NCBI GenBank assembly: GCA_905205975.1 | Contig: CAJLFQ010000026.1 | Coordinates: 1-25,896, forward strand | Direction of reading: 5' to 3' | DNA: 25,896 bases | Source: an uncultured Eubacteriales bacterium | GTDB taxonomy: Bacteria > Bacillota > Clostridia > Oscillospirales > QAMX01 | Shown: positions 15,767-23,665 of the stretch, in pieces | Position numbering within the stretch: the first letter of the stretch is position 1 | Layout: each line of letters begins with the position of its first letter | Notes under the pieces: generated by a model | Databases searched by the model: none | Told to the model about the DNA's origin: nothing | The model's input: the letters and a program-made list of their open reading frames with translations, nothing else | Made by a program: the position numbers and the translations under genes

Positions 15767-16320
15767 CAGACTTCCATGATTTCCTTTTCTTTGGCGTCGC
15801 AGACCTTATCGACTTCTTTGATATACTTGTCGATCAGTTCGTTGATGTCTTTTTCAATGATCTTCAGATCGTCTTCGGTGATTTCGCTCTTTTTCTTCTG
15901 CGCCTTATAGACGTCCAGCGCGTCGCGGCGCAGGTTGCGGACGGAGACCTTGGCCTCTTCACCGTATTTTTTGACGTTGCGGGCCAGCTCTTTTCTGCGT
16001 TCTTCCGTGAGCGGCGGGAAGTTCAGGCGGAGCGATTTGCCGTCGTTGACCGGGTTGATGCCGATATCGGATTTTTGAATGGCTTTTTCTGCGGCGCGCA
16101 GCACCTGCGGATCCCACGGCGTCACCAGAAGCGTGCGCGGTTCCGGCGTTGTGATGGCGGCAACCTGACCGATCGGCGTCGGAGCGCCGTAGTAGTCCAC
16201 CATGACCTTTTCAAGGACGGCGGCGGAGGCGCGCCCCGCACGGATTGAGGAAAGCTCGAGTGCCAGCGCGTCGATGCGCTGTGTGATTTTGGTTTCCAGT
16301 TCGGGATACGAGTTTTTCAT
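15766..16320 (-). CDS. frr: Ribosome recycling factor
   Basis: Splits the post-termination ribosome together with EF-G. The 184-aa protein has the standard length and motifs: LSSIRAGRASAAVLEKVMVDYYG near the N-terminus, TPIGQVAAITTPEPRTLLV, GINPVNDGKSLRLNFPPLTEERR, VRNLRRDA, and a charged helical C-terminus. A strong AGGAGGT site lies 6 nt before the ATG at 16320. It lies between pyrH (86 nt) and uppS (1-nt overlap), the classic order in Bacillota. Confidence 0.98.
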   Translation of the reverse strand: MKNSYPELETKITQRIDALALELSSIRAGRASAAVLEKVMVDYYGAPTPIGQVAAITTPEPRTLLVTPWDPQVLRAAEKAIQKSDIGINPVNDGKSLRLNFPPLTEERRKELARNVKKYGEEAKVSVRNLRRDALDVYKAQKKKSEITEDDLKIIEKDINELIDKYIKEVDKVCDAKEKEIMEV

Positions 16321-16406
16321 GAATGTTACCTCCTGATGATGCGTTCAAGGGTTGTCATTGAATCGTTTTTGAAGCGATGGCATGCGCTTCTGCGCGGCGC
16401 CCGCGG

Positions 16407-17120
16407 TTATTGATGAATCATGGTGCCGATTTTTTCGCCGCAGATGGCGCGGACGATGTTCATCGGGTCTTCCAGCGCGAAGAGCAGAACGGGGATGTTG
16501 TTGTCCATCGAGAGCGACGTGGCCGTCGAATCGAGCGCCGCCAGACCGCGACTCAGGATTTCCTTGTAGGTCAGCTCGTCAAACTTTTTCGCATTCGGGT
16601 TTTTGCGCGGGTCGCTGTCGTAAATGCCGTCGATGTTTTTGGCCATCATGATGATTTCGGCGTTGATTTCCGCGCCGCGCAGGACGGCGACCGTATCCGT
16701 CGAGAAGTACGGGCTGCCCATGCCGCAGCCGAAGATGACGACGCGCCCCTTTTCTAAGTGACGCACCGCACGCAGCCGGATGTAGGGCTCCGCGATGGCG
16801 CGCATTTCAATCGCTGTCTGCACGCGTACCGGCACGCCGCGCTTTTCAAACGCATCGGCCAGCGCAAGGCTGTTCATCGTGGTGGCGAGCATGCCCATGT
16901 GGTCGGCACGCGTCCGCTCCATGCCGACGCCGTTCTTGACGCCGCGCCAGAAGTTGCCGCCGCCGACGACAATGCCGATTTCACAGCCCAGCTTGGACGC
17001 TTCGGCAATCGCATCGACCACGCGGTTGACGACTTCGTGATTCAGGCCGAAGCCTTCTTCTCCGGCCAGCGCTTCCCCGCTGATTTTGATCAGCACGCGC
17101 TTGTATTTGATATCGCTCAA
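16407..17120 (-). CDS. pyrH: UMP kinase
   Basis: Phosphorylates UMP to UDP in pyrimidine nucleotide synthesis; a hexamer of the amino acid kinase fold. The 237 aa show KYKRVLIKISGEAL at the start, GIVVGGGNFWRG, MERTRADHMGMLAT, FGCGMGSPYFSTDT and a late MAKNIDGIYDSDPR-K-NPNAKK. The start is chosen at TTG (17118-17120), preceded by GCGGAG about 8 nt upstream. That gives MSDIKYKRV, the normal N-terminus. Earlier in-frame ATGs at 17153 and 17198 would add a residue stretch unlike the family. It opens the pyrH-to-polC block, 141 nt after ligA. The common upstream partners rpsB and tsf are absent. Confidence 0.93.
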   Translation of the reverse strand: MSDIKYKRVLIKISGEALAGEEGFGLNHEVVNRVVDAIAEASKLGCEIGIVVGGGNFWRGVKNGVGMERTRADHMGMLATTMNSLALADAFEKRGVPVRVQTAIEMRAIAEPYIRLRAVRHLEKGRVVIFGCGMGSPYFSTDTVAVLRGAEINAEIIMMAKNIDGIYDSDPRKNPNAKKFDELTYKEILSRGLAALDSTATSLSMDNNIPVLLFALEDPMNIVRAICGEKIGTMIHQ

Positions 17121-17261
17121 AATACCATCTCCGCTTTCAGTTTCCGGGCGCATTCCCAGCTTGCAGAGCGGGAATCCGCCTCTTTTATTGTAATACAAAA
17201 CCGCCGTTTTGCATAGCCCTTTTTGTAAATTTTTCGCCTGTGGGCCGCAGTTTTTGCAGTT

Positions 17262-19283
17262 CTATACGCTTTCGATCATGCGGAGCAGCTCCGCTTCGTC
17301 GATGACCGGCACGCCGAGCTGCACCGCCTTGTCCAGCTTGCTGCCCGCCTCTTCGCCTGCGACGACAAAATCCGTCTTTTTGGAGACGGAACCGCTCACT
17401 TTTCCGCCGTTTTGTTCGATTTTTGCAGCCGCTTCGTTTCGTTTCAGGTTGGGCAGTGCTCCAGTCAGAACAAACGTTTTCCCATTCAGCTTCCCGGTCG
17501 ATTCGGTTTCCGGCTCCGTCATATTGACGCCGAACGCTCTGAGGCGTTCAATGAGGCGGACGGACGACGGCTGCGCGAACCATTCTAAGATGCTCTGCGC
17601 CGTAATGGCGCCGACGTCGGGGATTTCTGCCAGCGTTTCCGGCGAGCTGGATGCGACGGCGTCGAGCGTTTTCAGCGCACGCGCAATGGTAACGCCGGCC
17701 TTCTGCCCGACCTGGCGGATGCCCAGCGCATAGAGCAGCCGGGATAGCGGCTGATTTTTGGAGGCCTGAATCGCGCGGACGAGCTTTTCGGCCGATTTCT
17801 GCCCCATGCGTTCCAGCCCCATGAGGTCGGCTTCCGTCAGCGCATACAGGTCCGCCGCAGAGCGGACGAGCTTGGATGCGGCGAGCTGTTCGACCAGCGC
17901 CGGGCCGAGCCCTTCGATATCCATTGCCCCGCGCGACGCGAAATGCTCCAGCCCGCGCAGAAGCTGCGCCGGGCATTCGCAGGAGACGCAGCGGTATGCC
18001 GCTTCACCCGGCTCCCGAACGACGTTCCCGCCGCAGACCGGACAGGTTTCCGGCATGACAAATGCCGTCTCTGCCCCCGTGCGTTTCTCTTTGACGGGTC
18101 CAAGCACTTCCGGGATGATTTCGCCCGCTTTGCGGACAAGGATCGTATCGCCGATGCGGATGTCCTTGGCGGCAATCAGATCGGCGTTGTGCAGCGTGGC
18201 GCGGGAGACCATCGTTCCGGCGAGACGGATCGGGTCAAACACGGCATTCGGCGTCAAAACGCCCGTGCGGCCGACCTGAATCAGGATCTCATGCAGCTTT
18301 GTCTCTTTTTCTTCCGGCGGAAACTTATATGCAACCGCCCAGCGCGGTGCTTTGACCGTGCTGCCGAGCTGCTCCCGCTGGCGCAGGCTGTCAACTTTGA
18401 CGACGGCGCCGTCCGTCGCATAGCCGAAGGTTGCGCGCGTCTGGCCGATTGTTTCAATCGCTGCGACCGCTTCCTGCGCCGTCTGACAGACGGTATATCC
18501 CTGCGTGACGGCAAAACCGAGCGTTTTCAGCCATGCCAGCGACGCCGAATGCGTTTCAAAATCAAAATCATCGATGTTTTGCAGGTTGAAAATGAAGATA
18601 TCCAGCCCTCTCGAAGCGGCAATGCGCGAATCGAGCTGACGCAGCGATCCGGCGGCCACGTTGCGAGGATTTGCGAACGGCGTCTCGCCGGCCTCTTCCC
18701 GCCGGGCGTTCAATGCGTTGAAACGCTTGTCTGAAAGGTAGACCTCCCCGCGGACGACGAGCTTCGGAATGCTGCGGTCGGAGAGCGCCAGCGGAAGCGA
18801 ACGGATGGTTTTCAGATTTTCGGTGACGTCTTCGCCGACCAGACCGTCTCCGCGCGTCACGCCTTCGGTCAGAATTCCGTTTTCATAGGTGACGGCGACG
18901 CTCAGCCCGTCGAATTTCCGTTCGACGACGTATTGAACGTCGCCGACTGCCTCGCGGACGCGCTTGTCAAACGCATAGACTTCTTCCACACTGAAGACGT
19001 CCATCAGGCTCTGCATGGGGTATGCGTGCGTTCTGGTTTCAAAAAACGGCAGCACCTTTCCGCCGACGCGCTGTGTCGGCGACGACGGGTCGGCCAACTC
19101 CGGGTGTGCGGCTTCCAAAGCGCGCAGCTTCCGCGTCAGCGCGTCATAGGCTTCATCGGTGATTTCCGGGGCGTCGTAGGTATAGTATTTTTCTGCGTGA
19201 TAGCGGACCTCTTCGGTCAGTGCGTGCATTTCCTGCGCAATGGCCTGCAAATCCTGTTCGTTTGCGGTTTCCGATTGTTTCAT
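17262..19283 (-). CDS. ligA: NAD-dependent DNA ligase
   Basis: Seals nicks with NAD as adenylate donor, in Okazaki fragment joining and repair. At 673 aa it is the usual full length. Domains: Ia (YHAEKYYTYDAPEITDEAYD), adenylation domain with ERKFDG (Lys123 is the adenylated residue), GVTRGDGLVGEDVTEN and KVDSL, OB fold (about 325-400), a four-Cys zinc finger (Cys414, 417, 432, 437), helix-hairpin-helix repeats (about 450-580) and a C-terminal BRCT domain (about 596-673). The start at 19283 follows GAGGGG by 6 nt. It has its own promoter in the divergent parA region. pcrA, its frequent upstream partner, is not present. Confidence 0.98.
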   Translation of the reverse strand: MKQSETANEQDLQAIAQEMHALTEEVRYHAEKYYTYDAPEITDEAYDALTRKLRALEAAHPELADPSSPTQRVGGKVLPFFETRTHAYPMQSLMDVFSVEEVYAFDKRVREAVGDVQYVVERKFDGLSVAVTYENGILTEGVTRGDGLVGEDVTENLKTIRSLPLALSDRSIPKLVVRGEVYLSDKRFNALNARREEAGETPFANPRNVAAGSLRQLDSRIAASRGLDIFIFNLQNIDDFDFETHSASLAWLKTLGFAVTQGYTVCQTAQEAVAAIETIGQTRATFGYATDGAVVKVDSLRQREQLGSTVKAPRWAVAYKFPPEEKETKLHEILIQVGRTGVLTPNAVFDPIRLAGTMVSRATLHNADLIAAKDIRIGDTILVRKAGEIIPEVLGPVKEKRTGAETAFVMPETCPVCGGNVVREPGEAAYRCVSCECPAQLLRGLEHFASRGAMDIEGLGPALVEQLAASKLVRSAADLYALTEADLMGLERMGQKSAEKLVRAIQASKNQPLSRLLYALGIRQVGQKAGVTIARALKTLDAVASSSPETLAEIPDVGAITAQSILEWFAQPSSVRLIERLRAFGVNMTEPETESTGKLNGKTFVLTGALPNLKRNEAAAKIEQNGGKVSGSVSKKTDFVVAGEEAGSKLDKAVQLGVPVIDEAELLRMIESV

Positions 19284-19312
19284 GGCGCGCCCCTCTTTGT
19301 GCGGACTTTTTC

Positions 19313-19326
19313 TATCATATATGATA
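19313..19326. promoter_or_regulatory. 14-bp palindrome in the ligA leader
   Basis: TATCATATATGATA is a perfect inverted repeat about 30 nt upstream of the ligA ATG and 60-70 nt downstream of the predicted -10. It could be an operator for a dimeric regulator or may be chance in an AT-rich patch. A GC-rich hairpin (CGCCGC/GCGGCG, 19349-19365) lies beside it in the same leader. Confidence 0.35.
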
Positions 19327-19388
19327 TCGAACCTACTGTGCAGACGGACGCCGCGATGTGCGGCGACGGCTCACAGAAAACCTATTTT

Positions 19389-19417
19389 ATTGTACCACAT
19401 TTTTGCCTGCATGAAAA
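19389..19417 (-). promoter_or_regulatory. Probable ligA promoter (extended -10)
   Basis: On the minus strand, TTTTCA (19412-19417), a 17-nt spacer, then TACAAT (19389-19394) preceded by TGG, giving a TGnTACAAT extended -10. The resulting leader of about 100 nt contains the palindromes at 19313-19326 and 19349-19365. Confidence 0.55.
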
Positions 19418-19450
19418 GGGGGCATACGGAAAAACTGCACTTTGCATCAA

Positions 19451-19466
19451 TGTTTCACGTGAAACA
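19451..19466. other. parS: parS site 1 (ParB-binding centromere)
   Basis: TGTTTCACGTGAAACA is the canonical 16-bp parS palindrome of Bacillota. Here it sits inside a longer perfect 30-bp palindrome, 19444-19473 (arms begin GCATCAA). It loads the ParB clamp encoded about 1 kb away. Confidence 0.95.
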
Positions 19467-19494
19467 TTGATGCGCGGCTTCACCAACAGCCAAA

Positions 19495-19510
19495 TGTTTC
19501 ACGTGAAACA
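19495..19510. other. parS: parS site 2 (ParB-binding centromere)
   Basis: A second perfect copy of TGTTTCACGTGAAACA, 44 bp centre to centre from site 1, within a 24-bp palindrome at 19491-19514 (flanks CAAA/TTTG). It ends 24 nt before the parA -35 box, so bound ParB could also affect parAB transcription. Confidence 0.95.
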
Positions 19511-19534
19511 TTTGAGAGAAAACGGAAAAAGAGG

Positions 19535-19562
19535 TTGAAATTACAGCAAGATGTGCTATAAT
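19535..19562 (+). promoter_or_regulatory. Promoter of parA-parB(-serS)
   Basis: TTGAAA (19535-19540), a 16-nt spacer, then TATAAT (19557-19562) preceded by TGC, making an extended -10. Transcription would start near 19569, about 47 nt before the parA ATG. Confidence 0.8.
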
Positions 19563-19615
19563 ATATAGAAGAAAGCCGCGTGAACGGAATCTACCGGCTT
19601 GAGAGGAGCGGACAG

Positions 19616-20404
19616 ATGTCACAAGAATCTACCGGCGCGCTGATTGTCGCCGTTGCAAACCAAAAAGGCGGCGTCGGCAAAACAACGACTGCGGTCAACC
19701 TGTCCGCCGGGCTGACGCTTGCGGGATACAAGGTGCTGCTGGTCGATTTTGACCCGCAGGGCAACGCTACCTCCGGCTTCGGCGTAGGCAAGCGCGACAG
19801 CGGCCCAAATATTTTTGACCTGTTGGACGGTGAAACAGACGCGGCGTCAGCCGTCCGGCACACCAAATATGGCGACGTGATTCCGTCCAGCCTCGATCTG
19901 GCGGGCAGCGAAATCACGCTTGTCAACAAGGAACGACGTGAATTTTGCCTCAAAGAGGCGCTGGACCCGCTGCGCAGCGCATATGACGTCATTCTCATCG
20001 ATTGCCCGCCGGGTCTTGGACTGCTCATGATCAACGCACTGACGGCCAGCGACGGCGTGCTGATTCCGCTTCAGTGCGAGTATTTTGCGCTGGAAGGGCT
20101 TTCCATGATGGTTGACACCATTCGCTCCGTTCGAAAACGGCTGAATCCGCGCCTGGAAATCGACGGATTCCTCTTCACCATGTTCGATGGACGGACGAAT
20201 TTGTCCGCGCAGGTGGTGCGGGAGGTCAAAAAATACTTTTCTGACAAGATTTATAAGACTGTCATTGTCCGGAATGTCCGGCTGAGCGAAGCGCCGAGCC
20301 ACGGCAAACCGGTGCAGTTCTACGACAAACACTCCAAAGGCGCCCATGCCTACAATAACCTTGCCGCAGAATTTGCCGCGCGAAACGGCCTGCGAAAACC
20401 GTAA
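19616..20404 (+). CDS. parA: Chromosome-partitioning ATPase ParA/Soj
   Basis: A Walker-type ATPase that moves or loads origins with ParB-parS and, in Bacillus, also controls DnaA. The 262-aa protein has the deviant Walker A motif KGGVGKTT (17-24, signature Lys17), DFDPQGN with Asp44/Asp46, and Walker B VILIDCPPG (Asp129). It ends with VRLSEAPSHGKPV, typical of chromosomal Soj. The start at 19616 has GAGAGGAG 8 nt upstream; an in-frame ATG at 19580 has none. parB follows after 63 nt. Confidence 0.97.
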   Translation: MSQESTGALIVAVANQKGGVGKTTTAVNLSAGLTLAGYKVLLVDFDPQGNATSGFGVGKRDSGPNIFDLLDGETDAASAVRHTKYGDVIPSSLDLAGSEITLVNKERREFCLKEALDPLRSAYDVILIDCPPGLGLLMINALTASDGVLIPLQCEYFALEGLSMMVDTIRSVRKRLNPRLEIDGFLFTMFDGRTNLSAQVVREVKKYFSDKIYKTVIVRNVRLSEAPSHGKPVQFYDKHSKGAHAYNNLAAEFAARNGLRKP

Positions 20405-20467
20405 CACAGCCAAGACGCCGTCTAATTGGCATGCAACCGCAGAAGACGGCAGAAATCGGAGGATACC

Positions 20468-21337
20468 ATGTCAAAATCCGCAGGACTCGGACGGGGTCTG
20501 GATGAACTGTTCGGCGAACAGCCGGCAGAACAATCCGCCGGCCCGGTCACCATGCTGAACATCGATGCCTTGGAGCCGAACCGCGATCAGCCGCGGCGCT
20601 ATTTTGATGAAGACCGGCTGTCTTCGCTGGCGGAAAGCATCGCCCGCCACGGCGTCATTACGCCGTTGACCGTCCGCAAAATTGCCGACGGACGCTATAA
20701 AATCATCGCAGGCGAACGCCGGTATCGCGCGTCCCGCCGCGCGGGGCTGACGGAAGTCCCCGTCATCATTCTCGATGCAGACGAACTGCATGCCACGGAA
20801 CTGGCACTTGTTGAAAACTTACAGCGCGCCGACCTGAATCCCATGGAAGAAGCCGAGGGATATCGCTCACTGATCGACCGGTTTGACCTCCGTCAGGAAG
20901 ACGTCGCAGAACGCGTCGGCAGGAGCCGCAGTGCCGTTGCCAACGCGCTGCGCCTGCTCGACCTGCCGGAAGCCATCGCCGAACACGTGGTGGACGGCGA
21001 CCTGTCCGCCGGACATGCGCGTGCGCTGCTGGCGCTCGACGACCCGAAAATGCAGGCTGAAGCGGCTGAAACCGTCATCACCGAGGAACTTTCCGTGCGT
21101 CAGACGGAACAGCTTGTCAAACGCCTGAAGACGGCGCAGGAAGTGGCTGAACAGCCGTCTGCCGAACCGCCGAAGCCGGACTACGTCGGCGAATTGGCGC
21201 GCGAACTGTCGGCGACACTTGGACGAAGCGTCAAAATCACCTCGAACAGCAAAAACAAAGGCCGCATCGTCTTGGATTATTACAGCTTGGACGATCTGGA
21301 CGACTTGCTCCGCCTGCTCCGCAACCGTCAGAACTGA
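20468..21337 (+). CDS. parB: Chromosome-partitioning protein ParB/Spo0J
   Basis: A CTP-dependent sliding clamp that loads at parS and recruits SMC. The 289 aa comprise an N-terminal Arg-rich ParA-contact segment (GLGRGLDELF, 6-15), the ParB/Srx CTPase fold with QPRRYFD and GERRYRA (82-88) and ENLQR (116-120), a helix-turn-helix (about 138-165, QEDVAERVGRSRSAVANALR) and a C-terminal dimerisation domain (about 238-289). GGAGG precedes the ATG at 20468. Two parS sites lie upstream of its partner gene. I see no noc, rsmG or mnmG in the window. Confidence 0.97.
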   Translation: MSKSAGLGRGLDELFGEQPAEQSAGPVTMLNIDALEPNRDQPRRYFDEDRLSSLAESIARHGVITPLTVRKIADGRYKIIAGERRYRASRRAGLTEVPVIILDADELHATELALVENLQRADLNPMEEAEGYRSLIDRFDLRQEDVAERVGRSRSAVANALRLLDLPEAIAEHVVDGDLSAGHARALLALDDPKMQAEAAETVITEELSVRQTEQLVKRLKTAQEVAEQPSAEPPKPDYVGELARELSATLGRSVKITSNSKNKGRIVLDYYSLDDLDDLLRLLRNRQN

Positions 21338-21417
21338 CGGCGCAGATAAAACAAACTGCAAGAAAATACTGCGAAACAATCAAACAAACAATCAAAAACA
21401 AAAGGATTGAGAACAAT
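21338..21417 (+). promoter_or_regulatory. A/C-rich unstructured leader of serS
   Basis: The 80 nt between parB and serS contain no promoter, terminator or T-box that I can see. From about 21348 they are mostly A and C (runs such as AATCAAACAAACAATCAAAA), likely unpaired RNA. This may help ribosome entry, because the serS site AAAGGATTGAG is weak. serS is therefore likely transcribed from the parA promoter. Confidence 0.4.
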
Positions 21418-22713
21418 ATGCTGGATATAAGACTGATTAAGGAAAACCCGGAAGAAATCAAAGCGCGCCTCGAAGCCAAGGGCCGCGACTGCTCCGAAGA
21501 AATCGATCGGATTCTGGAACTGGACGCCAAACGCCGCGATCTGATTCACGACGGCGAACAGCTCAAAGCGCGTCAGAACAAAGCCTCCAAAGAGATCCCC
21601 GCGCGCAAAAAGGCCGGCGAAGATGTCGCGCCGCTGCTGGCGGAAATGAAAACCATCTCCGATGAGATCAAGGCGTCGGACGCCGCTCTGAAAGACGTCG
21701 ATGCGGAATGGCGCACGCTGATGCTGGCGCTGCCGAACCTCCCCGACCCCGATCTCAAACCGGGCGGCAAAGAAAACAACGAACCGCTCTGTTATTACGG
21801 CGAACCGCACAAGTTTGACTTTGAGCCGAAGAACCATGTCGACCTCTGCACGAGCCTCGGCCTGATCGACTACCCGCGCGGCGCAAAACTCAGCGGCAGC
21901 GGCTTCTGGATCTACCGCGGCATGGGCGCACGGCTGGAATGGGCGCTGCTGAACTACTTCATCGATACCCACATCGCCGACGGCTATGAGCTGGTGCTGG
22001 TTCCGCACATGCTTGGCTATGAATGCGGCCTGACAGCCGGTCAGTTCCCGAAATTTGAAGACGATGTTTACTGGATGGCGGACGCCGAAGACCATATGCG
22101 CCGCTTTATGCTGCCGACGGCGGAAACGGCGCTGGTCAACCTCCACCGCGATGAAATTCTGACCGAAGCCGATCTGCCGAAGAAATACATCTCCTATACC
22201 CCCTGCTTCCGCCGCGAGGCGGGCAGCTACCGCGCGGATGAACGCGGCATGGTGCGCGGCCATCAGTTCAACAAGGTTGAAATGGTACAGTATACGCTGC
22301 CGGAACGCTCGGATGAGGCGTTTGAAGAACTGGTCGGCAAGGCGGAAGCACTGGTCAAAGGGCTTGGATTCCACTTCCGCACCGTCAAACTGGCCGCGGC
22401 GGACTGCTCCGCGTCGATGGCACGGACGTATGACATTGAAATCCAGATTCCGTCGATGAACGGCTACAAAGAGGTTTCGTCTGTCTCCAACGCGCGCGAT
22501 TATCAGGCACGCCGCGGCATGATGCGTTTCCGCCGCGACGGCTCCAAACAGACGGAATTCCTGCATACGCTCAACGGCTCCGGCCTTGCGACGTCACGCG
22601 TGCTGCCTGCGCTGGTCGAGCAGAACCAGCTCAAAAACGGCGATGTCGTCGTTCCGGAAGTGCTGCGGAAATACCTGGGCGGGATCGAGGTCATCACGCG
22701 CCCGCAGGCATAA
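21418..22713 (+). CDS. serS: Seryl-tRNA synthetase
   Basis: Charges tRNA-Ser (and tRNA-Sec) with serine; class II synthetase. The 431-aa protein has an N-terminal coiled-coil arm for the tRNA long variable loop (about 28-105), the serine-site LPTAE (232-236), motif 2 TPCFRREAGS (261-270), and motif 3 NGSGLATSR (386-394). Length is normal and no key residue is lost. The ATG at 21418 is chosen because the family begins MLDIRLIKENPE. It follows parB by 80 nt, and its stop overlaps the next start. serS near parAB is known in other Clostridia, often with a DUF4446 gene between them, which is missing here. Confidence 0.97.
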   Translation: MLDIRLIKENPEEIKARLEAKGRDCSEEIDRILELDAKRRDLIHDGEQLKARQNKASKEIPARKKAGEDVAPLLAEMKTISDEIKASDAALKDVDAEWRTLMLALPNLPDPDLKPGGKENNEPLCYYGEPHKFDFEPKNHVDLCTSLGLIDYPRGAKLSGSGFWIYRGMGARLEWALLNYFIDTHIADGYELVLVPHMLGYECGLTAGQFPKFEDDVYWMADAEDHMRRFMLPTAETALVNLHRDEILTEADLPKKYISYTPCFRREAGSYRADERGMVRGHQFNKVEMVQYTLPERSDEAFEELVGKAEALVKGLGFHFRTVKLAAADCSASMARTYDIEIQIPSMNGYKEVSSVSNARDYQARRGMMRFRRDGSKQTEFLHTLNGSGLATSRVLPALVEQNQLKNGDVVVPEVLRKYLGGIEVITRPQA

Positions 22714-23303
22714 TGTTTACGATTCACCGCTGCGGAACGGTCACGCTGACCGCTCCCCGGCTGCTGCTTCGCCGGCTCGAACCGGGCGACGCTGTGCAGA
22801 TGCATGCCAATTGGGCGTCTGACCCGGTGGTCTACCGCTACATGACGTCGCCGATCATGCCGGAAGTGGCCGACGTCGAACGCTTCATCGCGCAAAAACG
22901 CATCGACTATGAAAACCCGGACACCTATTACTGGGGCGTTTTCCTGCGCGACACCGGCGAAATCATCGGCATGGCGACGCTGACCGAGGTGCTCCCGCGG
23001 GCGAAAACGGCCAATCTGGCGTATTCCATCGGCCGGCGCTGGTGGGGGCAGGGCTATGCGCATGAAGCTGCTGAAACGGTGCTGGCGTTTGCCTTTGGCC
23101 GCGTCGGCTTCCGTAAAATTTACGGCTGCCATTTTGAAGGGAACGAACGTTCTGGCTATGTCCTGCTGGCGTGCGGCATGCAGTTTCAGGGGCGGAGCCA
23201 GACGCGCGTCCTGCATGGCGGCGACTATCTGCATTTTGACAGCTATGAAATCACCGCGGCTGAATATGCCGCACATATTCGTCATGCGCCGGTACACCGC
23301 TGA
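22713..23303 (+). CDS. RimJ/RimL-type GNAT acetyltransferase
   Basis: A 196-aa acetyltransferase of the group that acetylates ribosomal protein N-termini or small molecules. It shows TLTAPRLLLRRLEPGDA at the start, TGEIIGMATLTEV, and the acetyl-CoA site IGRRWWGQGYAHEAAETVL followed by FRKIYGCHFEGNERSGYVLLACGM. Its ATG overlaps the serS stop (TAATG at 22711-22715), which indicates translational coupling. The true substrate is unknown. A terminator begins at its stop codon. Confidence 0.88.
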   Translation: MFTIHRCGTVTLTAPRLLLRRLEPGDAVQMHANWASDPVVYRYMTSPIMPEVADVERFIAQKRIDYENPDTYYWGVFLRDTGEIIGMATLTEVLPRAKTANLAYSIGRRWWGQGYAHEAAETVLAFAFGRVGFRKIYGCHFEGNERSGYVLLACGMQFQGRSQTRVLHGGDYLHFDSYEITAAEYAAHIRHAPVHR

Positions 23304-23346
23304 AAAGAGGAGGCTGCCTCGATTTGAAATCGGGGCGGCCTCTTTT
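23303..23346 (+). terminator. Intrinsic terminator of the parA-serS-GNAT unit
   Basis: AAAAGAGG (23303-23310) pairs with CCTCTTTT (23339-23346). After a 3-nt bulge the helix continues for about 11 bp to a small loop near 23325. The right arm supplies its own T tract. It overlaps the last base of the GNAT stop codon. Confidence 0.85.
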
Positions 23347-23630
23347 GTATTCGGCGGAACGCCGAGAAGAAAGCGTGTTTTGGCGGCTTGCAGAAATTGC
23401 GCGCCGAGCCGGGCAAAGGAACGCTGAATCATTTTGTATTTCGAAAATGAACAAACGCAATTCAGTACGAAAGAGGAAAGAACAGCCATGTGGATTTATG
23501 ACATTTGCTTTTTGTAAAATATATGATTTCCAGGCCGTTTTGATAGTTTTTACATCTTGCAAAACGCGTAAATGATGCATATAACGGAAAACTGGATGAA
23601 TATCGGAACAAAATAACGCATGAAGCGGTG
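23347..23630. other. Non-coding AT-rich gap before the candidate small RNA
   Basis: No gene can be supported. There is a short hairpin TCGGCG-GAA-CGCCGA (23351-23365) without a T tract. A 42-codon frame at 23447-23575 has no ribosome binding site, and a 9-codon frame starts at 23488 after AGAGGAAAG. Neither looks like a known protein. Base composition is clearly lower in GC than the flanking genes. Confidence 0.5.
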
Positions 23631-23659
23631 TTGACAGATGGCGGATGATCCGGTATAAT
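23631..23659 (+). promoter_or_regulatory. Perfect consensus promoter of the candidate small RNA
   Basis: TTGACA (23631-23636), a 17-nt spacer, then TATAAT (23654-23659). All twelve consensus bases match with ideal spacing. Predicted start is near 23666, and no protein-coding gene follows before a strong terminator. Confidence 0.87.
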
Positions 23660-23665
23660 AAAGGC

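Noticed and set aside
17121..17261. Separate promoter for pyrH (TACAAT on the minus strand near 17187)
   Set aside because: The only 17-nt-spaced -35 is TATGCA, a 3 of 6 match, too weak to claim.
19284..19615. Replication origin at the divergent parS region
   Set aside because: No DnaA boxes (TTATCCACA type) and no dnaA gene are seen; parS alone does not show an origin.
23447..23575. Small protein of 42 codons
   Set aside because: No ribosome binding site, unlikely composition, and it lies in an AT-rich spacer.
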